The translations under genes and the position numbers were made by a program. A DNA stretch of 64,000 nt from Alkalinema sp. FACHB-956 (lineage in GTDB: Bacteria; Cyanobacteriota; Cyanobacteriia; Leptolyngbyales; Leptolyngbyaceae), in contig NZ_JACJRC010000002.1 of assembly GCF_014697025.1 (NCBI RefSeq), positions 248,001 through 312,000 on the forward strand, written 5' to 3'. This document shows positions 29,026 through 37,964 of the stretch, one piece after another (position 1 is the first letter of the stretch; each line of letters begins with the position of its first letter). The notes under the pieces were generated by a model. It was not told the DNA's origin. It searched no databases and saw only the letters and a list, made by a program, of their open reading frames with translations.

Positions 29026-30627
29026 ATGGGAAGCAGCGGATGGAGATGTTGGAGCCTGGGGGTTCTCGCCAGTGGGGCGATCGGCTGGGCTGGGGGATCT
29101 CCGGCTCAGGCAGCGGAGCAAGTAACGCTGCGCTTTGGCCCCTTTGAACAGGTGGTCAGCGTGGCGGAGGTAGAAGCCTATGCCAAAACAGGTAAACTCT
29201 CGCCGAGTCTGCAATTTTTCTCTGTCGTGCTGACGCCGGAAACCCGCAAGGCGTTAAATACCAGGCTGGATCTGGATCCCAAGGTCAGTAGCCAAGTCGT
29301 GGGCGATTTATTGAAGTCCCCGGCTGGGCAACAGTTGATGCAAAATTTGCAATCGGCGGCACCGGGTTTGACCGTAGAGGCGATCCAAGCCGGGGTGACG
29401 ATCGCGGCAAAGCAGTTCGGGGGACTGGATGCGATCGGGGTGCTCAAGGCCATTCCCCAAAAGAATATTACGATCGACCTGTCGGAAGCGGCGGCACTGG
29501 GTTCCAAGTTGAATTTGACCTATTGGCAAAGTCAGGCAACGAGTACGTTGTTGCAGCGCAGTTTGGCTGTGGAGAAAACGAACTTTTCTGCGTCGTTCGA
29601 TCCCAGTTTGCCGGGAAAAGGGACCGTCAGTCAGCAAACGATCGTGCTAACCGACTCTCGCCGCCAGCGATCGCTCCCGGTGGATTTGTATTTACCGGAA
29701 ACCGTACAAGGGCCGATCGTCGTGATTTCTCCGGGATTTGAATCGAGTAAGCAATTCCTAACCTATGTGGCACAGCATTTGGCGTCCCATGGGTTTAGTG
29801 TGGTCGCCATTGATCACCCCTCTGTGTTTCAAAACCAAACCCGACCGACGTTGAATCCCGAAAAGCTTTTACCCCCGCAGGAGTTACTCGATCGTCCAAA
29901 GGATGTTTCCTTTGTCTTGGATGAGTTAGCCAAGCGAACGGAGTTGTCCGGGAAGGTGAATGCGCAAAAGGCAATCGTCATGGGCCATTCCCTGGGTGGC
30001 TATGGGGCGTTGGCACTCGCAGGGGGTGAAATTCAGTTGGATGAGTTGCGCCAGTTTTGTCAAAAGAGCAAAATTATTCAGCGTACCCCGGCGGATTGGT
30101 TGCAATGTTCGGGGACGGAACTGGCGGGAAACCGGATTAACCTGCGGGATAGCCGAGTGGTGGGCACGATCGCGCTCAATCCTGCGGTGGGCAAAATCTT
30201 TGGTAAATCGGGACTCTCGCAGGTGAAAACGCCAACGGTAATGCTGGCCAGTACGGATGATAGTTTGACGCCACCATTGACGCAGCAGTTACAGCCGTTT
30301 ATGCAATTGCCAACACCTAAGTATTTGATGACGGCGATCGGGGCGACCCATTTGAGTGTGAGCGATCGGGAGCGCTTCCAAGTCGGGGCCGCAGCGCGAA
30401 CCTTGGTGAAGGAAAAGGTGGGTGCGGAGGTTGATCCATTGCGGCGGGCTGTGCTGGGCGTGAGTTTGGCGTTTGTCAAGCAGCAGACCCCGGAGGCGGA
30501 GAAATATAAGCCGTTTTTGAGCGCGGGCTATGTGCAGTCGATCGCGACGGCGGGAATGCCGCTACGCATGAATTCGGAGTTACCTACTGGGGTGACGCGG
30601 TTACTGAAGTTAGCGGGGATGGTTTAG
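29026..30627 (+). CDS. Exported alpha/beta hydrolase with N-terminal DUF1400 domain
   Basis: About 533 residues. Signal peptide (CWSLGVLASGAIGWAGGSPAQA) with cleavage near AQA-AEQ. Residues about 30-150 match the DUF1400 region found before cyanobacterial lipase-like domains. The C-terminal alpha/beta hydrolase has IVVISPGFESSKQF (oxyanion region), nucleophile elbow GHSLGGYG, a late acid in VMLASTDDSLTPP and the catalytic His in GATHLSV. Predicted periplasmic or secreted esterase/lipase; substrate unknown. ATG 29026 has a purine-rich AAGGAAG sequence upstream; the GTG at 29002 is the longer alternative. Confidence 0.9.
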   Translation: MGSSGWRCWSLGVLASGAIGWAGGSPAQAAEQVTLRFGPFEQVVSVAEVEAYAKTGKLSPSLQFFSVVLTPETRKALNTRLDLDPKVSSQVVGDLLKSPAGQQLMQNLQSAAPGLTVEAIQAGVTIAAKQFGGLDAIGVLKAIPQKNITIDLSEAAALGSKLNLTYWQSQATSTLLQRSLAVEKTNFSASFDPSLPGKGTVSQQTIVLTDSRRQRSLPVDLYLPETVQGPIVVISPGFESSKQFLTYVAQHLASHGFSVVAIDHPSVFQNQTRPTLNPEKLLPPQELLDRPKDVSFVLDELAKRTELSGKVNAQKAIVMGHSLGGYGALALAGGEIQLDELRQFCQKSKIIQRTPADWLQCSGTELAGNRINLRDSRVVGTIALNPAVGKIFGKSGLSQVKTPTVMLASTDDSLTPPLTQQLQPFMQLPTPKYLMTAIGATHLSVSDRERFQVGAAARTLVKEKVGAEVDPLRRAVLGVSLAFVKQQTPEAEKYKPFLSAGYVQSIATAGMPLRMNSELPTGVTRLLKLAGMV

Positions 30628-30735
30628 ATAAATCAACTAGGCCAGTCAGTTAGGCAAATCAGTGCGTGCAATGCGCGGCTGGGCGGACGAATCTCGGTAA
30701 GATAGAGAATCGTTGTCAATGGGAGCGCGATCGCA

Positions 30736-31671
30736 ATGCGAGTTTTGGTCATGGGCGGAACCCGGTTTATCGGGGTATATCTGACGCGGTTACTGGTGGA
30801 GCAAGGCCATGAGGTCGTGTTATTCAACCGAGGCAAAAAGCCCGCGCCCGTGGAAGGGTTGCGGGTGATTATTGGCGATCGCACCCAGCCGGAAGCCATC
30901 CAACAACTGGCGGGGGAATCCTTTGACGCCATTTTTGACAACAATGGGCGGGAATTGAGCGATACGAAGCCTTTGGCCGATTTGTTCAACGGTAAAGTCA
31001 AGCATTTTGTCTATATGAGTTCGGCAGGGGTGTACCTCAAGTCCGACCAAATGCCCCACATTGAAGGCGATGCAGTGGATCCCAAAAGTCGCCACAAGGG
31101 AAAAAATGATACGGAAGCCTACTTGGCTGCCCAAGGGTTACCCTTTACGTCCATCCGTCCAACCTACATTTACGGGCCGCAGAACTATAACGATTTAGAA
31201 GCTTGGTTTTTTGATCGAATTCTCCGCGATCGCCCCATTCCCATTCCCGGCCACGGTCAACACTTTACCCAATTTGGCCACTGTGCCGACCTCGCTGCGG
31301 CCATGGCGAACGTGTTGGGCAACGATCGGGCGATCGGGCAAATTTACAACGTTTCTGGGGAGCGGGAAGTCACCTTCGATGGGCTCGCCAAAGCCTGTGC
31401 GGTGGCGGCAGGGAAGGATCCCGATAGCCTGAAAATCGTTCACTTTGACCCCAAAGCCTTTGATTTTGGTAAGCGCAAAGCCTTCCCCATGCGGGCCCAG
31501 CATTTCTTCTGTTCGATCGAAAAGGCCAAGGCGGAACTGAACTGGCAGCCACAATTTGATCTCGTTTCTGGTCTGAAAGACTCGTTACAGAATGATTACT
31601 TAGCCTCTGGGCGCGATCGGGCGGAGATTGATTTTGCGATCGACGATGAAATTCTGGCAGCGGTTGGTTAG
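30736..31671 (+). CDS. NAD-dependent epimerase/dehydratase-like protein (CSP41 type)
   Basis: An atypical extended SDR of 311 residues. The Rossmann motif GGTRFIG is at residues 8-14. YMSSAGVYLKSDQMPHIEGD and the later RPTYIYGPQNYNDLEAWFFDRI resemble plant CSP41 (chloroplast stem-loop RNA-binding protein) and its cyanobacterial homologues, which stabilise RNAs rather than act as clear epimerases. Either an RNA-binding or a sugar-nucleotide role is possible; the similarity is recalled, not computed. Confidence 0.85.
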   Translation: MRVLVMGGTRFIGVYLTRLLVEQGHEVVLFNRGKKPAPVEGLRVIIGDRTQPEAIQQLAGESFDAIFDNNGRELSDTKPLADLFNGKVKHFVYMSSAGVYLKSDQMPHIEGDAVDPKSRHKGKNDTEAYLAAQGLPFTSIRPTYIYGPQNYNDLEAWFFDRILRDRPIPIPGHGQHFTQFGHCADLAAAMANVLGNDRAIGQIYNVSGEREVTFDGLAKACAVAAGKDPDSLKIVHFDPKAFDFGKRKAFPMRAQHFFCSIEKAKAELNWQPQFDLVSGLKDSLQNDYLASGRDRAEIDFAIDDEILAAVG

Positions 31672-31807
31672 GTTTCAGCACCACTAGGCGCGATCTCATC
31701 AGATTTTCCAATCCCAGGAGTCAGTTTTTTGTTGATGCAGGTGCTGACACTGGAAGGGATAATAGAGACTCTGAATCCAATTGATTGATCGCTGCTACAG
31801 ATCCGAT

Positions 31808-31881
31808 CCCCCTTAATCCTCCTTAATCCTTAATAAGGGGGACTTTGAAGCTCTAGTTCCCCCCTTATTAAGGGGGGCTAG
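31808..31881. repeat. Inverted repeat TTAATAAGGGGG type, intergenic palindrome
   Basis: CCTTAATAAGGGGGA (31828-31842) pairs with TCCCCCCTTATTAAGG (about 31858-31873, one extra C). The right arm is itself a near-perfect palindrome (31859-31877). Two CCTTAAT direct copies lie to the left. I recall CCCCCTTAATAAGGGGG-type palindromes as dispersed repeats in many cyanobacterial genomes. Here it may also terminate the epimerase transcript. Confidence 0.75.
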
Positions 31882-32018
31882 GGAAGATCGAAGCCCAGGC
31901 TATCAACGATATTTTCAATTGAATGAAGCCAAATCTATTCCGCATTTAGACGTTCGATCGTTTCTCAACTCGTTTTCTCTACCATTCCCCAATCCTTCCC
32001 TAACCTTTTGTCTTTGCT

Positions 32019-33308
32019 ATGGCTTTTTACATTGCTCCCCGCTTTCTAGAAAAATTAGCCGTTCACATCACTAAGAATTACCTGGACTTACCCAACGTCA
32101 AAGTGCCGCTGATTTTGGGTGTCCATGGCCGCAAGGGGGAAGGCAAGTCGTTCCAGTGCGACCTCGTGTTCCAAAAGATGGGCATTGAGGTGGTTTACAT
32201 GTCTGCGGGGGAACTGGAAAGCCCCGATGCAGGCGATCCAGCCCGACTGATTCGCCTACGCTATCGGGAAGCGGGGGAACTGGTCAAGGTGCGGGGCAAA
32301 ATGGCGGTGTTGATGATTAATGACATCGACGCGGGGATTGGCCGGGTTGATCAGTTAACGCAATACACCGTCAACACGCAATTAGTCCACGGCACGTTGA
32401 TGAACATTGCGGATAATCCGACGAATGTGCAGCTACCGGGAAGTTACGACAGCGAACCGACGAAACGCATTCCGATTATCGTGACGGGCAATGATTTTGC
32501 AACGCTATATGCACCGCTGATTCGCGATGGGCGGATGGAGAAGTTCTATTGGGAACCCGATCGAGCCGATCGCGTGGGCATCGTCAGCGGTATTTTTGAA
32601 GTCGATCACGTTGCTCGTCGGGATATCGAAACGCTAGTTGATACCTTTCCCGATCAGTCGATCGATTTCTACGGGGCACTACGGGCGAGACTGTACGACG
32701 AACAGGTTGCGAAATTAATTAGTTCGATCGGGTTTGAAAATATTTCCGCCCGTGTAGTTAACAGCAAGGAAGCGCCACCGGAGTTCCATCGTCCCGATTT
32801 TAGCTTGCCGCACTTGATCGAAGTGGGCCATGCCATGGTGCGGGAGCAAAACCGCATTCAGGAACTGCGCCTAGTACAAGCCTATAACCAAAGCATCAAC
32901 CCGAACGTTAATCCAAGCATTCACTCAAGCATTAATCCGAGTATTACCCCAAACACCCAGCGATCGACCCAGGACACCGATCGACCCGCATCATCCCCAG
33001 CACCCCAGAGCTATCCCGGTATGCCTTCATCCACCCGACTCGATCCGGCGATGGTGGGTGAGATTAACCGCATTATTGGTATGGGCGATCGTATCGGTAT
33101 TGAATACGCCGATCCTCGCCGTTTTCGGACGGGTTCCTGGACTTGCTACGGTACCTTTGAGCAGGATCCCAGAACCGCGATCGCGGCCTTGGAGACGTGC
33201 TTGGACGAGAAGTCTGGGAATTACATTCGCCTAGTAGGGATTGGCAAACGCGATCGTAATCGGCTGACGGAAATGATGGTTAATCGTCCAGTAGGATTGA
33301 TGCCCTAG
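32019..33308 (+). CDS. rca: Rubisco activase with C-terminal SSUL domain
   Basis: AAA+ chaperone of 429 residues that removes inhibitory sugar phosphates from rubisco. AAA+ core at about 1-290: Walker A GRKGEGKS (37-44), Walker B region VLMINDIDAG, and an Arg-rich GRMEKFYWEPDRADR sensor/arginine-finger area. A disordered Asn/Pro/Ser linker (about 290-344) contains 15-bp-encoded NPS repeats. The C-terminal domain (345-425, MVGEINRIIGMGDRIGIEYAD onward) is a rubisco small-subunit-like (SSUL) module like those of CcmM, which recruit activase into carboxysomes. Two cysteines (376 and 394) could form a redox-controlled disulfide as known for SSUL modules. No rbcL/S genes are nearby. Confidence 0.95.
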   Translation: MAFYIAPRFLEKLAVHITKNYLDLPNVKVPLILGVHGRKGEGKSFQCDLVFQKMGIEVVYMSAGELESPDAGDPARLIRLRYREAGELVKVRGKMAVLMINDIDAGIGRVDQLTQYTVNTQLVHGTLMNIADNPTNVQLPGSYDSEPTKRIPIIVTGNDFATLYAPLIRDGRMEKFYWEPDRADRVGIVSGIFEVDHVARRDIETLVDTFPDQSIDFYGALRARLYDEQVAKLISSIGFENISARVVNSKEAPPEFHRPDFSLPHLIEVGHAMVREQNRIQELRLVQAYNQSINPNVNPSIHSSINPSITPNTQRSTQDTDRPASSPAPQSYPGMPSSTRLDPAMVGEINRIIGMGDRIGIEYADPRRFRTGSWTCYGTFEQDPRTAIAALETCLDEKSGNYIRLVGIGKRDRNRLTEMMVNRPVGLMP

Positions 33309-34906
33309 GGGTTATATCCAAAGGGTTTAATCGCATTCCAGACCCAATTACCAGACTCAACTAATGGGTGATTGAAACCTGTGGTGATTGAAACCGATAT
33401 TGCAACCGATCACGAACCCACTAAATCTCCGGATAAAAACTCGACCTCCCTGCCACAAGCACAGGAAGGCCGAATCTTTATAGTTGCGCTTAATTTAGTC
33501 TAACCTGTATAACCTCCTCTCAGACCGAGTTGGTCGTTTTTAGGTCAATAACATCGAGAACGTTAGCTACAGAACTCCCTGAAACAGATCGCGTTCCATA
33601 AGGAGACTAACTAACCGAAAGACTAACTAACCGATAAACTACAGTATCTAACAACGATCTAACAGAATTACGTTCCTCAGATTTAGCGAGTTTGGTTAGA
33701 GATGCCCTAACGATGAACCTTCATGACGGCATGAAAATTCGGGAAGTTAGAAGAGACATTGCTCTCATGTGAATTGTGGAGGAATTACTGTGATCCAGTT
33801 GCGATACTGTCTGAACCCAAACTAGAAAAGTTCAACATGGCGTCAGTAGAGAGCGCCAGCTATGAACATCAAACGTACAACTTGACAGAAAACTATACTC
33901 AGTATCCCTTCGCCACACTCTTCCCTCTTATAGGTTGAGCGTTCTAAGAGTTGGGCTGAATTTGCTGACATTGCAGCGTTAGGCTTTTTAGGGATATTCA
34001 GCGCCGATTCTCTTTAAGCAGCAGAGGAGGAAATCGGGGGAATAGATTTGAGTAGTTTTGAGAAACGAGCCAAAATGCTCTTGTAGAGATTAATTTTGAC
34101 CTCCTATTTAATTTGTGAAGTGAACGATTGGACTGTTTGGGTAGAAGCGATGGTGTGTTTGCTTCTTGATTACTAAGATAGCCCCAATAAGAGGTAAATG
34201 GGAAGATGTAGGAACAAATGTTTACGATCGAGTGAGTGGATACCTCTTGTAGATACCTCTTACAAAGCGGCAGATTCCTGGAACGCAACTAACGCAACCG
34301 ATTCCTAGAAGACAGCAGATTCTCGGCAAGCAGAGACTGGCACCAGCAAAGAAAGGATCCATTCGATGTCTAGCCCTGGTGTGTTGAGTCATTCTCCGTT
34401 AAGATATCTGCCTGGGTAGCATGATCTGTACAGTCAAGTGGGCTGGTGTCCCAAGACCAGTAGCCGAATTCAGTGAATTTAGGTATAACTAACAAGATTT
34501 ACTAAATCTAAAGAGTTTTTAGCTCACAGGGGAAATTCATCCTAGGTTGTCCATTATGGACAGCGATTGTCCATTTTTGATTCTTTCCAATCATGATTCA
34601 ACTGCAAACCAACTCATAGCTCGATCACAGCCGCCAATGCCAAGTCTTCAGGGTGTCTAGGTGGCATAGCGTTCATACTTCACTAGCTGCGTCCTACGAC
34701 AGCTCTTGTTAGCCTGAATATCTTGTTTTTTCTAAGTTCGATTAGGATTTTTCTCAATAATTCAGGCGTGTGACAAATACTACACTCGATCGGATTGTCC
34801 TGAAAGCTATACGCCGGGACGCAATTTAGTAGTAAGATCCAGCCCTGTCTAGGTTCCCCCGGTCGCGATCGATCTGCGATCGTGTGTTGAGTTCTGGTAA
34901 TTCTGA
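33309..34906. other. 1.6-kb gene-free region between rca and the SGNH gene
   Basis: No supported gene in either strand; the longest frame (96 codons, minus, 33998-34288) shows no family pattern. Features seen are an imperfect hairpin at 33445-33469 (possible rca terminator), a GACTAACTAACCGA doublet near 33604-33634, and stop-rich AT sequence. I looked for tRNA-like TTCGAATC arms and found none. It could hide a small RNA. Confidence 0.55.
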
Positions 34907-36298
34907 ATGTTTAATCTTCGTCGTCGCACATCTTCTTCCTATTCCAGTTCTTACTACGGATCCCGTAAGAAGAAACAGCGCATTCCCAAGTTGTGGATTA
35001 TTGCAGCTATCCCCCTAGGAATTTTGGCTCTTGAAATTCTTCTACGGATGGGAACCAGTATTTTAGGCAAAAGTGATGAGTTGACGGCCTATGTGGGCGA
35101 GCCTGAAATTGCCGCAAATTATCACCTCAAACCCCTCAATCAAGCGGGCCAGTCCATGCAAGGGATCTCCGGCCATGGGAGCCTAGCCATTCAAGAAACC
35201 CCCCTCACTGGCTTCAAATTAGTTGGCAACCAAAAAAATGATGCGGTTCAAATTAATGCCCAAGGGTTTCGCAGCGGGGACGCTGTTAACTTAACTAAAC
35301 CTAAAAATGAAGTCCGGATTTTTGTTTTGGGGGGATCGTCTGCCTTTGGGCAGTTTAATAGCAGCAATCAATCCACCTTTGCTACGCTGCTAGAAGCTCG
35401 CCTAAATCAGCAAGTCCAGGAACAAAAGAGTAATACGAAGAAATTCCGGCCAGATGTCTTGCCCTACTATGCGGACGAACTGGAAAAAGCGCTGAAGTTA
35501 CCCCCCAAAATTCGGGATGGGCAGTATCGCGTGATTAATGCAGCCGTACCGGGCTATACCTCCGGCAATACCTTAACGCAGGTGGCTTCGCAGATCCTCG
35601 CTTACCAGCCCGATGTTTTAGTGGTGATGAATGGCTATGGAGATTTACTGCTGCCCAGTTCCCAGGAAGCGGCCAGCATTGAAGTCACCGATCGACTCTT
35701 ATCCGATGCCTCTGGACATTTCATAGCAAGTTTGTCCCAGGGCATGGGTGACTTTTTCTCCAGCCTTTACTTGGTCAAAAGTGTGCAGTATTGGTTGCTA
35801 AAGCCCCAATCTTCGATCGAGCAGTTGGTTGATCCATTGTCGAGTTCCACGCAAGGATTGGGCGATCGTCTAGCGGCCAAGCCGGAGGAACTTAATCTTC
35901 GAGTCGATCGCTATGGTAAGTATTTACTGCAACTGGCGCGTCTGTCGGGGGCGTCCAAAGCTTCATTGGTGGTGGCATTACAACCCGAAGTGACCCAGCG
36001 AGAGTCTCTCACAACCAAAGAGAAGCAGTTGGTCGATCGCTTGGGAAGCAACTATCAGCAGCGGGTTCAAGCAGGGTACCAACAGCTACAAAAGACCGTT
36101 GAACAGGTCAATAAACAGGTTCCTGGGCTGACCACTGCTAAATTGCAAGATGCCCTCAATCAGGTTCAAGGCGATGCCTTCCAAGATCCGATTCACCTGA
36201 CGGATTCTGCCAATCAAGCCATTGCCGATCGGTTATATGACACGATCGTGACGCAACTACAGGTACAACCTAAACCCTTTACAGGGGGGCAACCCTAG
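34907..36298 (+). CDS. Membrane-anchored SGNH/GDSL hydrolase-like protein
   Basis: A 463-residue protein. The Ser/Tyr/Arg-rich N-terminus precedes one transmembrane helix (LWIIAAIPLGILALEILL, about 28-45); the rest should be periplasmic. SGNH-family blocks: GGSSAFGQF (nucleophile Ser), GYTSGN (Gly/Asn oxyanion block), VVMNGYGDLL (Asn block) and DPIHLTDSAN near the C-terminus with the Asp-x-x-His pair. Relatives act as acyl-esterases or O-acetyltransferase partners on polysaccharides. The substrate is not determinable here. Confidence 0.85.
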   Translation: MFNLRRRTSSSYSSSYYGSRKKKQRIPKLWIIAAIPLGILALEILLRMGTSILGKSDELTAYVGEPEIAANYHLKPLNQAGQSMQGISGHGSLAIQETPLTGFKLVGNQKNDAVQINAQGFRSGDAVNLTKPKNEVRIFVLGGSSAFGQFNSSNQSTFATLLEARLNQQVQEQKSNTKKFRPDVLPYYADELEKALKLPPKIRDGQYRVINAAVPGYTSGNTLTQVASQILAYQPDVLVVMNGYGDLLLPSSQEAASIEVTDRLLSDASGHFIASLSQGMGDFFSSLYLVKSVQYWLLKPQSSIEQLVDPLSSSTQGLGDRLAAKPEELNLRVDRYGKYLLQLARLSGASKASLVVALQPEVTQRESLTTKEKQLVDRLGSNYQQRVQAGYQQLQKTVEQVNKQVPGLTTAKLQDALNQVQGDAFQDPIHLTDSANQAIADRLYDTIVTQLQVQPKPFTGGQP

Positions 36299-36588
36299 GC
36301 CAAACGTTCAATCAGCCATCCTGCCCAACCAGCCAGCCCAGCCAGCCCCATCAACATCCACCATCTAGAAGATCGGATGGACATCTAGAAGAGAGGACGG
36401 ATCAAGCTGGCTGTTCTGTGGCTTGGGTTTGAGGCTGATTGTCAGCGTTGCTGGAGCCTCGTAATTAAAATTTATCCTCTCCGAAATTTAGATATGGCAG
36501 GCTGTTATTAACTAGAGAACACAAAATGGGAATTCTGAGATTGTCTGCACGATCGCAGAATTTCCAGCCTTCTCCAACATTCATCCCT

Positions 36589-37134
36589 ATGCCACAGTTG
36601 CCTCGCTCCATTTTTGCTGTCACTGCGCTAGTGACCCTCGGGATCGCTCCTGCGGTTCAAGCAGGCCCAGCCGTTCCTAGGGTTCAATCGGATACAGCCG
36701 TCCCCATTACGCGAATTTCCTTTAACAGTGCAGCCGGTGATTTTACCCATCGGACAGCCATTTTTACGGTACCCGATCGGGATACGACCGTTTCCGCCTA
36801 TGGGGGCAAACTACGGCGCTACGATGTCCACATTGCCAAAATGATCGAAATTACCCATACCCAATGGTGCAGCGATCGGCCCAAGTTTGAAGGCGTGTAT
36901 TGGAACTATCGAGCCGATGATGGCAACATCGAGATGGGGAAATTTTACGTCACTTGTAAATTGGCCAAACAGATGGTCTCGGCCTATGGGCTAGGGCGAT
37001 CGGAGCGAACAGTGATGTATTTCAATCCTGGGGATGTCAAAGATACCGCTGATATTCCAGTTCTCAATCTGAATGGCGACAAAATTCCTAAATTTATCCA
37101 ATGGGTGAAAAACTTTAAACCCCAATCCAGCTAA
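36589..37134 (+). CDS. Exported protein of unknown function
   Basis: About 181 residues from ATG 36589. A signal peptide (PRSIFAVTALVTLGIAPAVQA, cleavage near VQA-GPA) is followed by a beta-rich domain of roughly 150 residues with two conserved-looking cysteines (TQWCSDR and YVTCKLA) that could form a disulfide in the periplasm. I do not recognise the family. ATG 36526 would add 21 residues before the signal. The last codons and the TAA belong to a 16-bp tandem repeat that continues downstream. Confidence 0.72.
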   Translation: MPQLPRSIFAVTALVTLGIAPAVQAGPAVPRVQSDTAVPITRISFNSAAGDFTHRTAIFTVPDRDTTVSAYGGKLRRYDVHIAKMIEITHTQWCSDRPKFEGVYWNYRADDGNIEMGKFYVTCKLAKQMVSAYGLGRSERTVMYFNPGDVKDTADIPVLNLNGDKIPKFIQWVKNFKPQSS

Positions 37135-37167
37135 GCCTCAATCTAGCTAAGCCTCAATCTAGCTAAG
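37120..37167. repeat. 16-bp tandem repeat spanning a stop codon
   Basis: CCCCAATCCAGCTAAG (37120-37135), CCTCAATCTAGCTAAG (37136-37151) and CCTCAATCTAGCTAAG (37152-37167). The stop TAA (37132-37134) is in the first copy. A different repeat, CCAGACCCGTTAAACT, is doubled near 37268-37300 in the same spacer. Confidence 0.93.
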
Positions 37168-37346
37168 CCTCAATCAGCCCCCCTTGGAGCTTAGCTCTAG
37201 TTCCAGCCCAATTCAAGTTCTAGCCCAATTCAGCTCCAACCCAGTGAAGTTTCAATCCAGTGAAGCTCCAGACCCGTTAAACTCCAGACCCGTTAAACCT
37301 CAGTCAGTGGCCCATACTTTTTTGCGATTTCGGGAGTAGATGCTCT

Positions 37347-37931
37347 ATGCAAGAAATTCGTCTATCTGTTCCTCACTATTACCAAATCGATAATGCCGAA
37401 GAATTTTTCGGGCCCGGTTGGCGGCAGTGTAACCTGACGGCCCATGCGATGGCGCTCAATTATCTTCTGAAGGGATTACTCAGTCAGAAAGCCGCAGAAA
37501 TGGGCTATGAGCAACCCGAAAGTTACTACGGCTACCTCCTCAATTCCTATGGGGATACCACCAACCACGATGCCCATACCGCCTGCATCAAACAGGAATT
37601 TGGCCTTGATTCCGAATGGCGTATGGATTTGACCCGAGAGATCATCACTGAACAACTCCAAAAATCAATTCCAGTACCCGCAGGCATGGCCTACAAAAGT
37701 TCGGGTCACATCATTTGCATTGTAGGGGTCAATGATAAAGGATTTCTGATCCATGATCCCTATGGAACGCGGTTGGGAGCCAATGATGAATACGACGTGG
37801 GAGTCGGTGGAGAATACGATTTCTATTCCTGGAGCTTACTCGATCGGATTTTCTTTGTGGATGGCCCGCAAAGTGCCTGGGGGCGAATCTTCAAGATACC
37901 TTCTACTGCAACCAGTGCCGCTTCAGCGTAA
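37347..37931 (+). CDS. Peptidase C39-like (papain-fold) protein
   Basis: A 194-residue protein with the C39_2 pattern. Catalytic Cys28 in [16 protein letters not shown], His121 in [13 protein letters not shown] and Asp137 in LIHDPYG give a plausible Cys-His-Asp triad. No signal peptide is visible, so it may act in the cytosol or be exported by a nonstandard route. The substrate is unknown; no bacteriocin precursor or ABC exporter is adjacent, arguing against a bacteriocin-leader peptidase. Confidence 0.87.
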   Translation: MQEIRLSVPHYYQIDNAEEFFGPGWRQCNLTAHAMALNYLLKGLLSQKAAEMGYEQPESYYGYLLNSYGDTTNHDAHTACIKQEFGLDSEWRMDLTREIITEQLQKSIPVPAGMAYKSSGHIICIVGVNDKGFLIHDPYGTRLGANDEYDVGVGGEYDFYSWSLLDRIFFVDGPQSAWGRIFKIPSTATSAASA

Positions 37932-37964
37932 GATGAACAGGTTTACGCCTGTTGTCTCTTGTTC

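Noticed and set aside
33998-34288. 96-codon minus-strand frame in the gene-free region
   Set aside because: No domain, no ribosome-binding site, and no neighbour context.
37347-37931. C39 bacteriocin-processing peptidase
   Set aside because: No ABC transporter domain fused or adjacent, and no double-glycine precursor peptide nearby.
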